Shown here: piece after piece, positions 8,125 to 16,237 of the stretch
Position numbering within the stretch: the first letter of the stretch is position 1
How the letters are laid out: each line of letters opens with the position of its first letter
DNA from: Amycolatopsis sp. WQ 127309
GTDB taxonomy: Bacteria > Actinomycetota > Actinomycetes > Mycobacteriales > Pseudonocardiaceae
Length of the DNA stretch: 64,000 nt
Assembly: GCF_023023025.1 (NCBI RefSeq)
Contig: NZ_CP095481.1
Coordinates: forward strand, 806,001-870,000
Direction of reading: 5' to 3'
Made by a program: the position numbers and the translations under genes
Notes under the pieces: model-generated
The model's input: only the letters and a program-made list of their open reading frames with translations
Database searches by the model: none
What the model was told of the DNA's origin: nothing

Positions 8125-8703
8125 TCAGCAGGTCAGCCGCATGACCACCCGCCGCGCGGTCGGGCGGCTCACCTCCGTGAACCCCGCGGCGGCGAAGACG
8201 CCGGAGGTGCCGACGAACAGCTCGCCGGGCCAGGCGAGCTTCTGCCCCGGCTCGACGAGCATCGGGTAACCCTCGACGGCCCGCGCCCCGCGTTCGCGCG
8301 CGAAGCCGACCGCCGCCCCGGCCAGCGCGGCGCTCACGCCGCGCCGCCGGAAGCCCTTGCGGGTCACGAAACACGTCACCGCCCAGACGCCGTCGTCCGC
8401 CGGGTCCTCGTCGCGGCCGGCCCAGACGAGGTGGCTGCCGAGGAGCCGCCGGTACGCGGTGCGCGGCTCGACCGCACACCACCCGGCGGGCTCGCCGTCG
8501 ACGTAGGCCACGAGCCCGGTCGCGTGCCCGGCGGTCTGGGTCCGGAGCCGCTCGGCGCGCTCTTCCGCGGTGCCCGACCGCCACTGCGCGGGCGTGTCCT
8601 TGAAGTACTGGCACCGGCAGCGGGCCGGGTCCCCGCGGTCGCCGAAGATCGCCTGCAGGTCCGCCCAGGACGCCTGGTCCGAGGGCACGAAGGTCAGCGC
8701 CAT
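8125..8703 (-). CDS. GNAT-family N-acetyltransferase
   Basis: Predicted 192 aa. The acetyl-CoA binding region reads VTCFVTRKGFRRRGVSAALAGAAVGFARERGA, the R/Q-x-x-G-x-G/A motif A of GNATs. It is preceded by GWCAVEPRTAYRRLLGS. The N-terminal CRCQYF stretch is typical of an actinobacterial GNAT subgroup without an assigned acceptor. It is independently oriented with the cupin gene, ending 21 bases before the downstream HxlR start region. The acceptor substrate is unknown. Confidence 0.82.
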   Translation of the reverse strand: MALTFVPSDQASWADLQAIFGDRGDPARCRCQYFKDTPAQWRSGTAEERAERLRTQTAGHATGLVAYVDGEPAGWCAVEPRTAYRRLLGSHLVWAGRDEDPADDGVWAVTCFVTRKGFRRRGVSAALAGAAVGFARERGARAVEGYPMLVEPGQKLAWPGELFVGTSGVFAAAGFTEVSRPTARRVVMRLTC

Positions 8704-8712
8704 GCCCCGAAG

Positions 8713-9102
8713 CTAGACCAGGTGGCCGGTCGTGACGTCGACGTGGTCCGGGACCTCGTCGTGCTGGTCGCCGACCGAGAGGGTGCCCGCCGGCTCGACC
8801 AGGAGCACGCTCGCGCCCGCCTTCGACGACGGCTTGTGGAACGTGCCCTTCGGCACGACGAAGACCTGGCCGCTCTTGAGCGTCACGACCCGTTCCGCCG
8901 GGTCGCGCAGGCCGATCTCGATCTCGCCGTCCAGCACCAGGAAGAACTCGTCGGTGTCCTCGTGGACGTGCCAGACGTGCTCGCCGGCGAACCGCGCGAG
9001 GCGGATGTCGTAGTCGTTGACGCGGGTGACGATCCGCGGGCTCCAGGCGGCGTCGAAACTCGCCAGGACTTCGGTCAGGTCGATCGGGTTCATGCCTGCC
9101 AT
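8713..9102 (-). CDS. Cupin-domain protein
   Basis: Predicted 129 aa single-domain beta-barrel. The metal motif is HVHEDTDEFFLVLDGEIEIGL (HxHxxxxEF...G), and the second motif is PKGTFHKPSS. The metal-binding residues are therefore present and it may bind Fe, Mn or Zn. Many such small cupins are isomerases, sugar binders or orphan dioxygenases; none of these can be chosen here. Starts at 9102 and at Met4 (9093) are both possible. It is divergent from the AraC/GlxA regulator at 9146, with a 43-bp shared promoter region, so it is a likely target of it. Confidence 0.85.
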   Translation of the reverse strand: MAGMNPIDLTEVLASFDAAWSPRIVTRVNDYDIRLARFAGEHVWHVHEDTDEFFLVLDGEIEIGLRDPAERVVTLKSGQVFVVPKGTFHKPSSKAGASVLLVEPAGTLSVGDQHDEVPDHVDVTTGHLV

Positions 9103-9145
9103 GGTCGGCCTGGCGGGCGGGCGGCACGAGTGCTAGGAATCGCAC

Positions 9146-10123
9146 ATGCCGCAAGAATTCTCTCACCGGGTCGTCGCGATCGTGACCGCGGAGTCGAATC
9201 CCTTCGAGATGGGCGTCGCAACCGAGCTGTTCGGGCTGCGGCGGCCCGAGCTGAACCGGCCCTGGTACGACTTCACGCTCTGCGCCGCGACGCCGGACGT
9301 GCGGATGAACCTGGGCATGTTCACGCTCTCCGGCGTCGCCGGGCTCGAGGCCGCCGACACGGCGGACACGCTCATCGCGCCGGCCCGGCCCGACACCGGC
9401 GTGCCGACCGATCCGGCGATCATCGCGGCGATCCGCCGGGCCGCGGACCGGGGCGCCCGGCTGGTCAGCTTCTGCACCGGCGCGTTCGCGCTCGCCGAGG
9501 CGGGCGTGCTGGACGGCAGGCGCGCGACCACGCACTGGCGGTGGGCCGCGGAGTTCGCCGAGCGCTTCCCGGCGGTGCGCTGGGAGCCGGACGTCCTGTT
9601 CGTCGACGAGGGCGACGTCCTCACGGCGGCGGGCAGCGCGGCGTCGCTCGACCTCGGCCTCCACCTCATCCACCGCGACCACGGCGCGGAGGTCGTCAAC
9701 GCGGTCAGCCGCCGCCTGGTGTTCACCGGCCACCGCGACGGCGGGCAGCGGCAGTTCATCGCCCGGCCGGTGCCGGCGGTGCCGGACACCTCGCTGGCAC
9801 CGCTGCTGGCCTGGGCCCTCGAACGGCTGGACACCCCGCTGACGGTGACCGACCTGGCCACACGGGCGGTGACCAGCCCGGCAACGCTGCACCGGAGGTT
9901 CCGCGCGGAACTGGGGACGACGCCGCTGGCGTGGCTGACGACCGAGCGGGTGACGCTGGCCTGCCGCCTGATCGAGCGCGGCGAGCTACGGCTGGACCGG
10001 GTGGCCGAGGCGAGCGGCTTCGGGACGGCGGCGAACCTGCGGCTGCAGCTGAGACGCCACACGGGTCTCAGCCCGAGCGCGTACCGCCGCCGCTTCGGCC
10101 CGGCCCTCGTGAGTGGAAGTTAG
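9146..10123 (+). CDS. GlxA-type AraC-family regulator (DJ-1/PfpI + HTH)
   Basis: Predicted 325 aa. Residues of about 8-190 form a DJ-1/PfpI domain, with the nucleophile-elbow cysteine in LVSFCTGAFALAEAG. Residues of about 215-320 carry two AraC helix-turn-helices (LTVTDLATRAVTSPATLHRRF and LDRVAEASGFGTAANLRLQL). These proteins usually sense a small metabolite through the DJ-1 domain. It is divergent from the cupin gene. The last codons (VSGS, stop) lie in the left arm of a long palindrome shared with the convergent TetR gene. Confidence 0.9.
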   Translation: MPQEFSHRVVAIVTAESNPFEMGVATELFGLRRPELNRPWYDFTLCAATPDVRMNLGMFTLSGVAGLEAADTADTLIAPARPDTGVPTDPAIIAAIRRAADRGARLVSFCTGAFALAEAGVLDGRRATTHWRWAAEFAERFPAVRWEPDVLFVDEGDVLTAAGSAASLDLGLHLIHRDHGAEVVNAVSRRLVFTGHRDGGQRQFIARPVPAVPDTSLAPLLAWALERLDTPLTVTDLATRAVTSPATLHRRFRAELGTTPLAWLTTERVTLACRLIERGELRLDRVAEASGFGTAANLRLQLRRHTGLSPSAYRRRFGPALVSGS

Positions 10124-10150
10124 GGTTCTAACCCGTATTACCACTCACGA
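10107..10150. terminator. Nested palindrome, 'TCGTGAGTGG' family, copy 1
   Basis: The outer arms TCGTGAGTGG (10107-10116) and CCACTCACGA (10141-10150) match perfectly. Inside is GGGTT-CT-AACCC (10123-10134). It spans the ends of two convergent genes and provides both stop codons (TAG at 10121 on plus, the CTA complement at 10128). It has no T-tract. A close copy occurs at 37706..37749. It would form a strong hairpin on either strand and is a plausible bidirectional terminator. Confidence 0.8.
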
Positions 10151-10724
10151 CGTCTTGGAGCGCCTTGGCCAGGGCGTCCTCTTGCAGCCGCGCCGGGTAG
10201 CCGCGGGGGTCGGCCGCCGCGAGGACGTTGAGGCCTTCCACCAGTGCCACCAGGCTCTTCGTCGTCAGCTCCAGGCGGTCGTCCGTCCATTCCGGACGGC
10301 AGGCCGCGATCAGGCGGCGGACGCGGGCCAGGAACGAGTGGTTCGCCGCGCGGTGGCGCTGCGCGAGGTCGTCGTCGGCGAGGGCGGCCGCCAGGAAACC
10401 GACCCAGACGCTCGACTCCTCGTGGTGGCCGTGCGGCAGGTCGATCGCGCAGCCCAGGACCGCGCGCAACGCGGCGGGGGCGTCGACGGCCGCTGCTTCG
10501 GCCGCGTCCGCGCGGATCGCCGTGCGCTCGTACAGCAGGTCGCGCGCGTGCAGCAGCAGGGCCTTCTTCGTCGGGAACGTGTGCAGCACCAAGCCCGTCG
10601 TGCAGCCGGCGCGTTCGGCGACCGCGCGCAGCGTCAGGCCCGGCAGGCCCGCCTCGGCGAGCACCTGCCACACCGCGTTCGACAGCAGCTCGCGCTGCGC
10701 CTCCACGTCACGCTGTCTCGGCAC
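10128..10724 (-). CDS. TetR/AcrR-family transcriptional regulator
   Basis: Predicted 198 aa. The N-terminal HTH reads LTLRAVAERAGCTTGLVLHTFPTKKALLLHA, followed by a TetR-type helical ligand domain. The C-terminal VSGNTG is encoded by the palindrome at 10107..10150, and the TetR at 37727 ends almost identically (VSGNSG) for the same reason. It is divergent from the GNAT gene at 10795, with an inverted repeat GTAACG-CT-CGTTAC between them, so it probably represses both. Confidence 0.9.
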   Translation of the reverse strand: MPRQRDVEAQRELLSNAVWQVLAEAGLPGLTLRAVAERAGCTTGLVLHTFPTKKALLLHARDLLYERTAIRADAAEAAAVDAPAALRAVLGCAIDLPHGHHEESSVWVGFLAAALADDDLAQRHRAANHSFLARVRRLIAACRPEWTDDRLELTTKSLVALVEGLNVLAAADPRGYPARLQEDALAKALQDVVSGNTG

Positions 10725-10762
10725 CCGGAACCTCCTTCCCCGGTAGCGTAACAGGTGCTACG

Positions 10763-10776
10763 GTAACGCTCGTTAC
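10763..10776. promoter_or_regulatory. Likely TetR operator between TetR and GNAT genes
   Basis: The perfect inverted repeat GTAACG-CT-CGTTAC lies 18 bp before the GNAT start. It is overlapped on its left by a second inverted pair, GTAGC...GCTAC (10743-10761). This position, between divergent regulator and target, is classical for autoregulated TetR systems. Confidence 0.65.
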
Positions 10777-10794
10777 GAAACGGAGGGGTGCCCC

Positions 10795-11262
10795 ATGACC
10801 AATCTCGGCACGAGCGAAATAACGCCTGTGAGCTGGGACGATCCCGACGCCGTCCGGCTGCGCGAGGCCCAGCGCGTCGAACTCGACGCCCGCTACGGCA
10901 CCGACGACCACGAGCCCGGCGCGCTGCCGACCGCCGAGACCATGGCGGTGTTCCTCGTCGCGCGCGACCGCGACGGCACCGCCGTCGGCTGTGGTGGGCT
11001 CCGGCCGCTCGGACCGGGCTCCGCCGAGATCAAGCGGATGTACGTCGACCCGGCCGCGCGCGGCACCGGCGTCGCGACCGCCCTGCTGCGCGCCCTCGAA
11101 GACCACGCGCGCGACCTCGGGATTCCGCGGCTGCTGCTGGAAACCGGCACCGGGCAGCCGGACGCGATGCGCTTCTACCAGCGTGAAGGCTACGAGCCGA
11201 TCGAGGCCTACGGGCCGTACCGCGGCGAATCGATTTCGCGTTGCTTCGCCCGGGATCTCTGA
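10795..11262 (+). CDS. GNAT-family N-acetyltransferase
   Basis: Predicted 155 aa. Motif A is IKRMYVDPAARGTGVATALLRAL, followed by LLLETGTGQPDAMRFYQREGY, the usual GNAT C-terminal strand-helix. It transfers acetyl from acetyl-CoA to an unknown amine. ATG 10795 is preceded by GGAGGGG. It is divergent from, and probably controlled by, the TetR regulator at 10128-10724, which could make it a small-molecule detoxification acetyltransferase (inference). Confidence 0.87.
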   Translation: MTNLGTSEITPVSWDDPDAVRLREAQRVELDARYGTDDHEPGALPTAETMAVFLVARDRDGTAVGCGGLRPLGPGSAEIKRMYVDPAARGTGVATALLRALEDHARDLGIPRLLLETGTGQPDAMRFYQREGYEPIEAYGPYRGESISRCFARDL

Positions 11263-11340
11263 GCGCCATCGGATTTCCGATGGCCAGGCCAAGGCAAGCT
11301 ATTGGTTCGCGAGGACACCACGGGCCTACCGTCGATAGCA

Positions 11341-11364
11341 CGGCGGCCCAGGGTCGGGCCGCCG
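11341..11364. terminator. GC hairpin between GNAT and propeller genes
   Basis: CGGCGGCCC (11341-11349) pairs with GGGCCGCCG (11356-11364) over a six-base loop. It lies 79 bp after the GNAT stop and 26 bp before the next start. It may terminate the GNAT transcript or act in the leader of the propeller gene; there is no T-tract to decide. Confidence 0.5.
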
Positions 11365-11389
11365 CTCCCGACTCAGACGGAGTTTTCCC

Positions 11390-12379
11390 TTGCGCATCAA
11401 GCACATCGGCGTCGCGCTGGCCGCGATCGCCATGGTCGCCTTGCCGGCCACCCCGGCCGGCGCGGCACCGCGGATCGTGCCACTCGCCCCCGGGCAGCAG
11501 CCCGAAAACATCACCCTGGAGCCCGACGGCTCCGCGGACCTGACCTTCGCCTACACCGGCGAGATCGGCCGGGTCTCCCGCGACGGCAACGTCACCGTCA
11601 TCGCCCGGATCCCAATCCCCGCCGACGGCGACGTCCCGGTCGTCCACAAGAGACTGTTCCTCGGCGGCATCGTCCGCGCGCCCGGTGGTGACCTGTACGT
11701 CGCCGTCTCCACCGGCACCGCGGCCACCGGCCTCTACCGGGTCAGGGCCGGGGTGCCGCCGGTGCAGGTGGCGAAACTGCCGCCGTCCGGCTTCCAGAAC
11801 GGCGTCGCGCGCGACCCGGCGACCGGCGACCTCTTTGTCGCCGACTCGTTCGGCTCGACGGTCTGGCGGGTTTCGCGGGGACGCGTCACCGCCTGGGCCA
11901 CCGGCGAGCTGCTCGCTCCGGTCAGCGGCTTCGGCGCCAACGGCGTCAAGGTCCACGACGACGCGCTCTGGGTGTCCAACCTGGACCGCGGCACCCTGGT
12001 CCGGTTCCCGTTGCACGGCGGTCCCGGCCGGGTCGTCACGTCGGGTCTCGGCCCGGTCGACGACTTCGCTTTCCACGGCGACACCGTCGTCGCCGCGATC
12101 AACCAGGACAACCGCGTGGTCACCGTCGGCCGCGACGGCGTCAAGACCATCCTGTCCACTTCGGACGGACTGGCCAACCCGACGGCGGTCGCCGTCCGTG
12201 ACGACACGCTGTTCGTCACGGACGGCGCCTACTTCGGTGGCTCGCCGAACCTGCTTCAGGCGACGCTCGCGGCGAACACGTGCAACGCCGGGTTCGCCGG
12301 CAGTGTCACCGCCACGACCTCCTTGCCCGCGGTCAGCGGGACGGAGTTCGCGAACACCCGGTACGGCGTGGTCGGGTAG
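11390..12379 (+). CDS. Secreted ScyD/ScyE-like beta-propeller protein
   Basis: Predicted 329 aa from TTG 11390, with GGAG seven bases upstream. A signal peptide (MRIKHIGVALAAIAMVALPATPAGAA) is followed by repeated NHL/SMP-30-like blades such as GVARDPATGDLFVADSFGSTVWRV and AVRDDTLFVTDGAYFGGSPNLL. The family includes secreted proteins of unknown activity and the ScyD/ScyE proteins of cyanobacteria. The fold seems to end near NLLQATL. The last 35 residues or so are read through DNA that is the 3' end of the convergent GH31 gene, so the true stop may have been lost. Confidence 0.8.
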   Translation: MRIKHIGVALAAIAMVALPATPAGAAPRIVPLAPGQQPENITLEPDGSADLTFAYTGEIGRVSRDGNVTVIARIPIPADGDVPVVHKRLFLGGIVRAPGGDLYVAVSTGTAATGLYRVRAGVPPVQVAKLPPSGFQNGVARDPATGDLFVADSFGSTVWRVSRGRVTAWATGELLAPVSGFGANGVKVHDDALWVSNLDRGTLVRFPLHGGPGRVVTSGLGPVDDFAFHGDTVVAAINQDNRVVTVGRDGVKTILSTSDGLANPTAVAVRDDTLFVTDGAYFGGSPNLLQATLAANTCNAGFAGSVTATTSLPAVSGTEFANTRYGVVG

Positions 12380-15300
12380 GCCGCGCCGGTCCCGGTGTTC
12401 TTGCCCAGGACGGTCGCGACGGTCGTCGCGCCGTACTGGGCGGGATCGGCGCAGCACCAGTTCGGGAACCCGAGGTCGGCCTGGCTGGTGCTGCCGTCGG
12501 CGTACTGGACGACGACCGTGCCCTTCGCGGTCCCGGTGCCCGTGCCGGCCAGCACCAGCTTCGCCCCGGTTCCGCGCACCGCGACGGTCTGACCGGCCGC
12601 GACGACGTTGTCCGGCTTCTCGCCCACGGCGTCCGGCCAGGTCAGCGTCGCCCCGAGGGCCGAGAACGCGGCTCCCGGCTTGAGCCCGGCCTCGGTGAGG
12701 CCTTCGGCCCGGAAGCTGCTGCCCCCGCCGTCGAGATCACCGGCCGTCACGTGGCCCGCGTCGGTGACGCCGACGTTCGACGCGGCCGCCGCCAGGGACG
12801 CGTACGGCACCGTCACCGTCGACGAGTCCACGGCCTGGTGCGTGTCCAGCCGCGCGCGGTAGGTCGTGGTCGCGGTGACCTGGTAGCCCGCCGGCTTCAG
12901 CCCGGCGTCCGGGGTCAGCGTCACCGGCACCTTCACCGTCTGACCAGGCCGAACGAGCTTCGGCAGCGCCGGGACGTCGGCGCGGAACCCGGTGCCCTGC
13001 ACCGACAACGCGACGTCCCGGACGGGCAGCGGCGTGCCGTTGGTGAAGCTCACCGTCGCCGCCGTGGGCTGCCCCGGCGCGGCCAGCGAGGGCATGGCCA
13101 GCGTCGTCGTGCCGTTGTCGTCCTCGGGGAAGAACCCGCCGACCGCACTGGCCCCGAAGAGCCGCACGTCCTGACTCGCGCCAGCGCTGATCTGCGCAGT
13201 CTTCACGCGCACGACGCCATGGGCGGCCGGGTCGTACCACCAGCCCGAAGCCGCCTTGTCCAGCTCGGCCTTGCTGGCGTACTGCCGCAGGATCCCGGTG
13301 CCCGCTTGGACGAGCGCCGGTTTCGTTCCCGTGTGGACGGACAGCTGGTAGTTCCGCGCGGCCGGCTTGCCTGCGTAGTTCCCGGTGCTCGCGCCGATCC
13401 CGACCGTCACCGTGCCGGGGCCGGACTGGGGCGCGTCCACGGTGAACGTCTGCTTCGCCTGCTCCCCGCGCTGGTACCCGCGGGTCACGCCGTCGTCCTC
13501 GGTGAGGGTGAAGCTGCCCTTGGCCTGTGGGTACACGTCCAGGTCCAAAACGGACTTGTCCCGCGTCTGCCACGATTTCGTGCCGGCGGCCCACATCGGC
13601 ACCACGGCGCCGGCCCGGACGAACAGCGGGAGCGTGTCGAGCGGCGCGTCGTAACCGTCGATCGTGGTCGGGCCGGTGTAGGTCTTGCCGCTCCAGTAGT
13701 CGACCCAGGTGCCCTTGGGCAGGTAGATGCCGTTGCGGACGTTCGCCTTCTCGTACACCGGCGCGACCAGGAAGTCGGTGCCGGACAGGAACTCGTACTT
13801 GGCCTTGTCGGTCCAGACGTTCGGGTCGTCCGGGTACTCGAGCGCGAGCGGCCGGACCTGGCCGACGCCGGTCTGGTGCGCCTGCGCGGAGTAGCTGTAG
13901 GTGTAGGGCAGCAGGCGTTCCTTGAGCATGAGGTACTTGCGGTTGATGGAGGTGTACGGCTCACCCTGCTGCCACGGCTGCTTGTCCGCCGACGCCCAGC
14001 CGTCCATCGTCATCGCCGCCGGCAGGAACGCCTTCCACTGCAGGTCGCGGACGTAGGTCTGCGGGCTGCCGCCGAAGATGCCGTCGATGTCGCCGGTGTT
14101 GTACGCGATGCCGGACGTCGTCGCGCCCGCGTACGTCGGGATCTGCCACTTGATGTAGTCGTAGGAGCCGGACTGGTCGCCGCTCCACAGCACGCCGCAG
14201 CGCTGGGCGCCGGCCCAGCTCACCGGCTGCCAGACGAACCCGCGGGCGTCGCTGTTGTCCTCGATGCCCTTGTAGGCGGTGTCGCAGGCGTCGAGCGCGA
14301 ACTGGTAACCCGGGCCGACCCAGGCGACGTCCAGCTTGCGCACCCGCACCCCGGCCTTGACCTCTTCGGCCTGGTTGGGCACGCCGTTCTCGGTCCACAG
14401 CCCGAGCTGCATGCTGTCTTTCCGCAGGCCCTCGCCGGTCTGCGGCAGGTTCTCGTAACCGCAGCCGTAGCCGTCGTTGACCAGCATCCAGCCGTTCGGC
14501 ATGTCGTGCGCGGCGTAGCCGTCGGCCACCTTGACGGCGTCGAGCGTGTGCCGCTCGCCGCGGTTGGCGTTGTGCAGGTAGCAGTCCGAATCGCCGGTTT
14601 CCAGGCCGTAGATCGGCGGCAGAAAGGGCTTCCCGACCAGGTCGGTGTACCCGCCGATGACGTCTTTGAGGGTGTTCCCGACGACGTAGGTGGCGTCGAA
14701 GCGGCGCTCGTCGTGGGTGGTCTCGACCGGGTCGGTGAACGAGTAGCTGCCCGGCGCGAAGGTGTTCCGCAGGACGCCGTAGCCCGCGGTCGAGGCGTAG
14801 AACGGCTGCGAGTTGGGCGCGCCGCCGTCGTTCCAGTTGTCGTCGGCGAAGATCTTGATCGTCTGGTCGCGGTGGCTGTAGCGGCCGTTCTGCTCGCCGC
14901 CGCCGACGAACTGCTCCGACGCGGTCCGGGTGAGGCGCTGCGTGGTCGTCGAGCCGGTCCAGGACAACGGCGCGGACTCCGCCCAGAGCTGCTTGCGGTC
15001 CGCGCCGTCGTAGAGAGCGAACTTCAGCGGACGCTTGTACGCCCGCAATGTCGCTTTCGGGGTGGAGATGGCCCAGTACGCGCCCTTGTCGACGCGCTTC
15101 GGCGTGGCCGGGGGCGTGCTCTTCGGGAGGACGATCTTGCCGCCGGCGGGGTCGGTGAAGGACCCGTCGGGGGCGAGCCAGACCCGGACGGCGCCGTCGG
15201 CCGGGAAGCTCACGCGCACCGCCGCGCTTCCCGACGTCAGCGTCACCGTGGCGCCGTCGGCGGCGATCCCGGTCAGATCACCGAGCTGCCCGGAGGGCGC

Positions 15301-15390
15301 CGCGGACGGGTCGGCGTAGGCCGTGGCGGGCGAGAGCCCGAGGACGGCGGCCGTCGCCAGACACCAGAGCGTTTGCGCAACTCTGCTCAT
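12256..15390 (-). CDS. Secreted GH31 alpha-glycosidase with NEW3 and C-terminal carbohydrate-binding-like domain
   Basis: Predicted 1044 aa. ATG 15390 follows GAAAGGTG at good spacing and begins a signal peptide ending ATAYA. A GH31 N-terminal beta domain is followed by the TIM barrel. The likely nucleophile is Asp354 in KLDVAWVG and the acid/base is Asp405 in LWSGDQSG. Later come the GH31 C-terminal beta domain, an NPCBM-associated NEW3 domain (PGQPTAATVSFTNGTPLPV) and a beta-rich terminal domain. The active-site layout is nearer to GH31 alpha-galactosidase or alpha-N-acetylgalactosaminidase-like branches than to the WxDMNE alpha-glucosidases. Substrate is inference. Its promoter shares repeats with the ABC sugar operon. 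Confidence 0.88.
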   Translation of the reverse strand: MSRVAQTLWCLATAAVLGLSPATAYADPSAAPSGQLGDLTGIAADGATVTLTSGSAAVRVSFPADGAVRVWLAPDGSFTDPAGGKIVLPKSTPPATPKRVDKGAYWAISTPKATLRAYKRPLKFALYDGADRKQLWAESAPLSWTGSTTTQRLTRTASEQFVGGGEQNGRYSHRDQTIKIFADDNWNDGGAPNSQPFYASTAGYGVLRNTFAPGSYSFTDPVETTHDERRFDATYVVGNTLKDVIGGYTDLVGKPFLPPIYGLETGDSDCYLHNANRGERHTLDAVKVADGYAAHDMPNGWMLVNDGYGCGYENLPQTGEGLRKDSMQLGLWTENGVPNQAEEVKAGVRVRKLDVAWVGPGYQFALDACDTAYKGIEDNSDARGFVWQPVSWAGAQRCGVLWSGDQSGSYDYIKWQIPTYAGATTSGIAYNTGDIDGIFGGSPQTYVRDLQWKAFLPAAMTMDGWASADKQPWQQGEPYTSINRKYLMLKERLLPYTYSYSAQAHQTGVGQVRPLALEYPDDPNVWTDKAKYEFLSGTDFLVAPVYEKANVRNGIYLPKGTWVDYWSGKTYTGPTTIDGYDAPLDTLPLFVRAGAVVPMWAAGTKSWQTRDKSVLDLDVYPQAKGSFTLTEDDGVTRGYQRGEQAKQTFTVDAPQSGPGTVTVGIGASTGNYAGKPAARNYQLSVHTGTKPALVQAGTGILRQYASKAELDKAASGWWYDPAAHGVVRVKTAQISAGASQDVRLFGASAVGGFFPEDDNGTTTLAMPSLAAPGQPTAATVSFTNGTPLPVRDVALSVQGTGFRADVPALPKLVRPGQTVKVPVTLTPDAGLKPAGYQVTATTTYRARLDTHQAVDSSTVTVPYASLAAAASNVGVTDAGHVTAGDLDGGGSSFRAEGLTEAGLKPGAAFSALGATLTWPDAVGEKPDNVVAAGQTVAVRGTGAKLVLAGTGTGTAKGTVVVQYADGSTSQADLGFPNWCCADPAQYGATTVATVLGKNTGTGAAYPTTPYRVFANSVPLTAGKEVVAVTLPANPALHVFAASVA

Positions 15391-15399
15391 TACTGACAC

Positions 15400-15458
15400 C
15401 TTTCGCGCATCAATACGCATGTTGGAGTCTGTATAGCGCACGTTTCGCGCAGTGTCAC
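15400..15458 (-). promoter_or_regulatory. GH31 promoter with paired TGCGCGAAA operators
   Basis: On the minus strand: GTGACA (15458-15453), 17-bp spacer, TATACA (15435-15430). TGCGCGAAAC lies inside the spacer region (15451-15442) and TGCGCGAAAG downstream (15409-15400), 42 bp apart. The ABC sugar operon promoter has the related TGCGTGAAAC pair 41 bp apart. This suggests a shared repressor, most likely the DeoR protein encoded at 22799-23584. Confidence 0.65.
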
Positions 15459-15866
15459 CCACTGAACCGGTTCCGACTCCCGACTCCCGACTTCCGTCGG
15501 CCTTCCGCTGTACAGTTACTCCGGGTACTTGAACGGCGTCTTAGAGGTCACCCCATCTGCAAATTGCAGATCGCATCTCTCCGTCCATTCAGGACGATGC
15601 CGCGCGCCGTTTCCCGTTGTCACACTTCAAGTTCCGTTGCGCGTTTTCCGGCGTGCAACAGCACGTGCATCCGCACGACGCTCGCGCACGCAAGTTGTCA
15701 GCAAGTGATGAAGTGCTTGCTGTGAAACACTTTCCGCTGTAAGTTGGCAGCCCACCGAAGGCTGGGGATCAGTCATCGGGGCTCGTGCTGCTCGACGGGA
15801 TCGGGGAGGTGACCGGAGAGAGCGCTTACCGGCGGTCGGGTCGCCGTCGGGTGCAGGAGGGATGTC
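15459..15866. other. 408-bp intergenic region with two notable palindromes
   Basis: No gene is supported here. It holds a perfect 17-bp palindrome, ATCTGCAAATTGCAGAT (15555-15571), whose 12-bp core recurs at 61514. It also holds an inverted repeat, CAGCAAG...CTTGCTG (15699-15722), next to two AAGTTGkCAGC half-sites. The latter probably control the small-protein operon starting at 15867. Confidence 0.5.
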
Positions 15867-15908
15867 ATGCCGTGGTACGCACAGGACAAGCAGTGTCCGA
15901 CCGAGTGA
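15867..15908 (+). CDS. 13-residue leader peptide candidate
   Basis: ATG 15867 is preceded by GGAGGG and encodes MPWYAQDKQCPTE. Its TGA overlaps the GTG start of the next gene (GTGA). The ribosome site belongs to this mini-ORF and the downstream gene has none of its own, so translation of the 109-aa protein probably depends on translation of this peptide. It may be a coupling leader or a tiny protein in its own right. Confidence 0.5.
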   Translation: MPWYAQDKQCPTE

Positions 15909-16234
15909 CAGAGCCATACTTGGTGGCACAGGACGCCATCGCCGAAGAGCTGCTACGCGGCAAGTGGTGCGTGTACCTGCACGAATGGCTGGGCGACGAC
16001 GGCGATCTGCCGACGTGGCAGGCCGAGGTGGCCGCCAAAGCGTCACTCTCCGGAGTCGAAGTGTGCTTCGTCGAGATCCCGCGCAAGGACATGACGCTGA
16101 TCGCGAACGTGCGGGCGCTGCCGTCCTTCGAACAGGTCACGGAGTCGATCGCGGCGCTGGAGGACTACCGCGGCCGCGTCGACCGACAACGTTGGCATGG
16201 CCCGGCGGTACGCCGGTTGCCCCCACCGGAGTAG
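15905..16234 (+). CDS. Small hypothetical protein coupled to a leader ORF
   Basis: Predicted 109 aa from GTG 15905 (MTEPYLVAQDAIAEELL). It is soluble and acidic, with WCVYLHEWLGDDGDLPTWQ and VEVCFVEIPRKDMTLIANVRALPSF; no family recognised. The upstream frame stays open to 15785, but the GTGA overlap with the leader peptide and the strong site before that peptide favour this start. It ends three bases before the convergent FGGY kinase stop. Confidence 0.65.
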   Translation: MTEPYLVAQDAIAEELLRGKWCVYLHEWLGDDGDLPTWQAEVAAKASLSGVEVCFVEIPRKDMTLIANVRALPSFEQVTESIAALEDYRGRVDRQRWHGPAVRRLPPPE

Positions 16235-16237
16235 CCG

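Noticed and set aside
12280..15396. 1038-codon plus-strand frame opposite the GH31 gene
   Set aside because: Its composition is typical of a shadow frame in GC-rich DNA; the minus strand carries complete GH31 motifs and a signal peptide.
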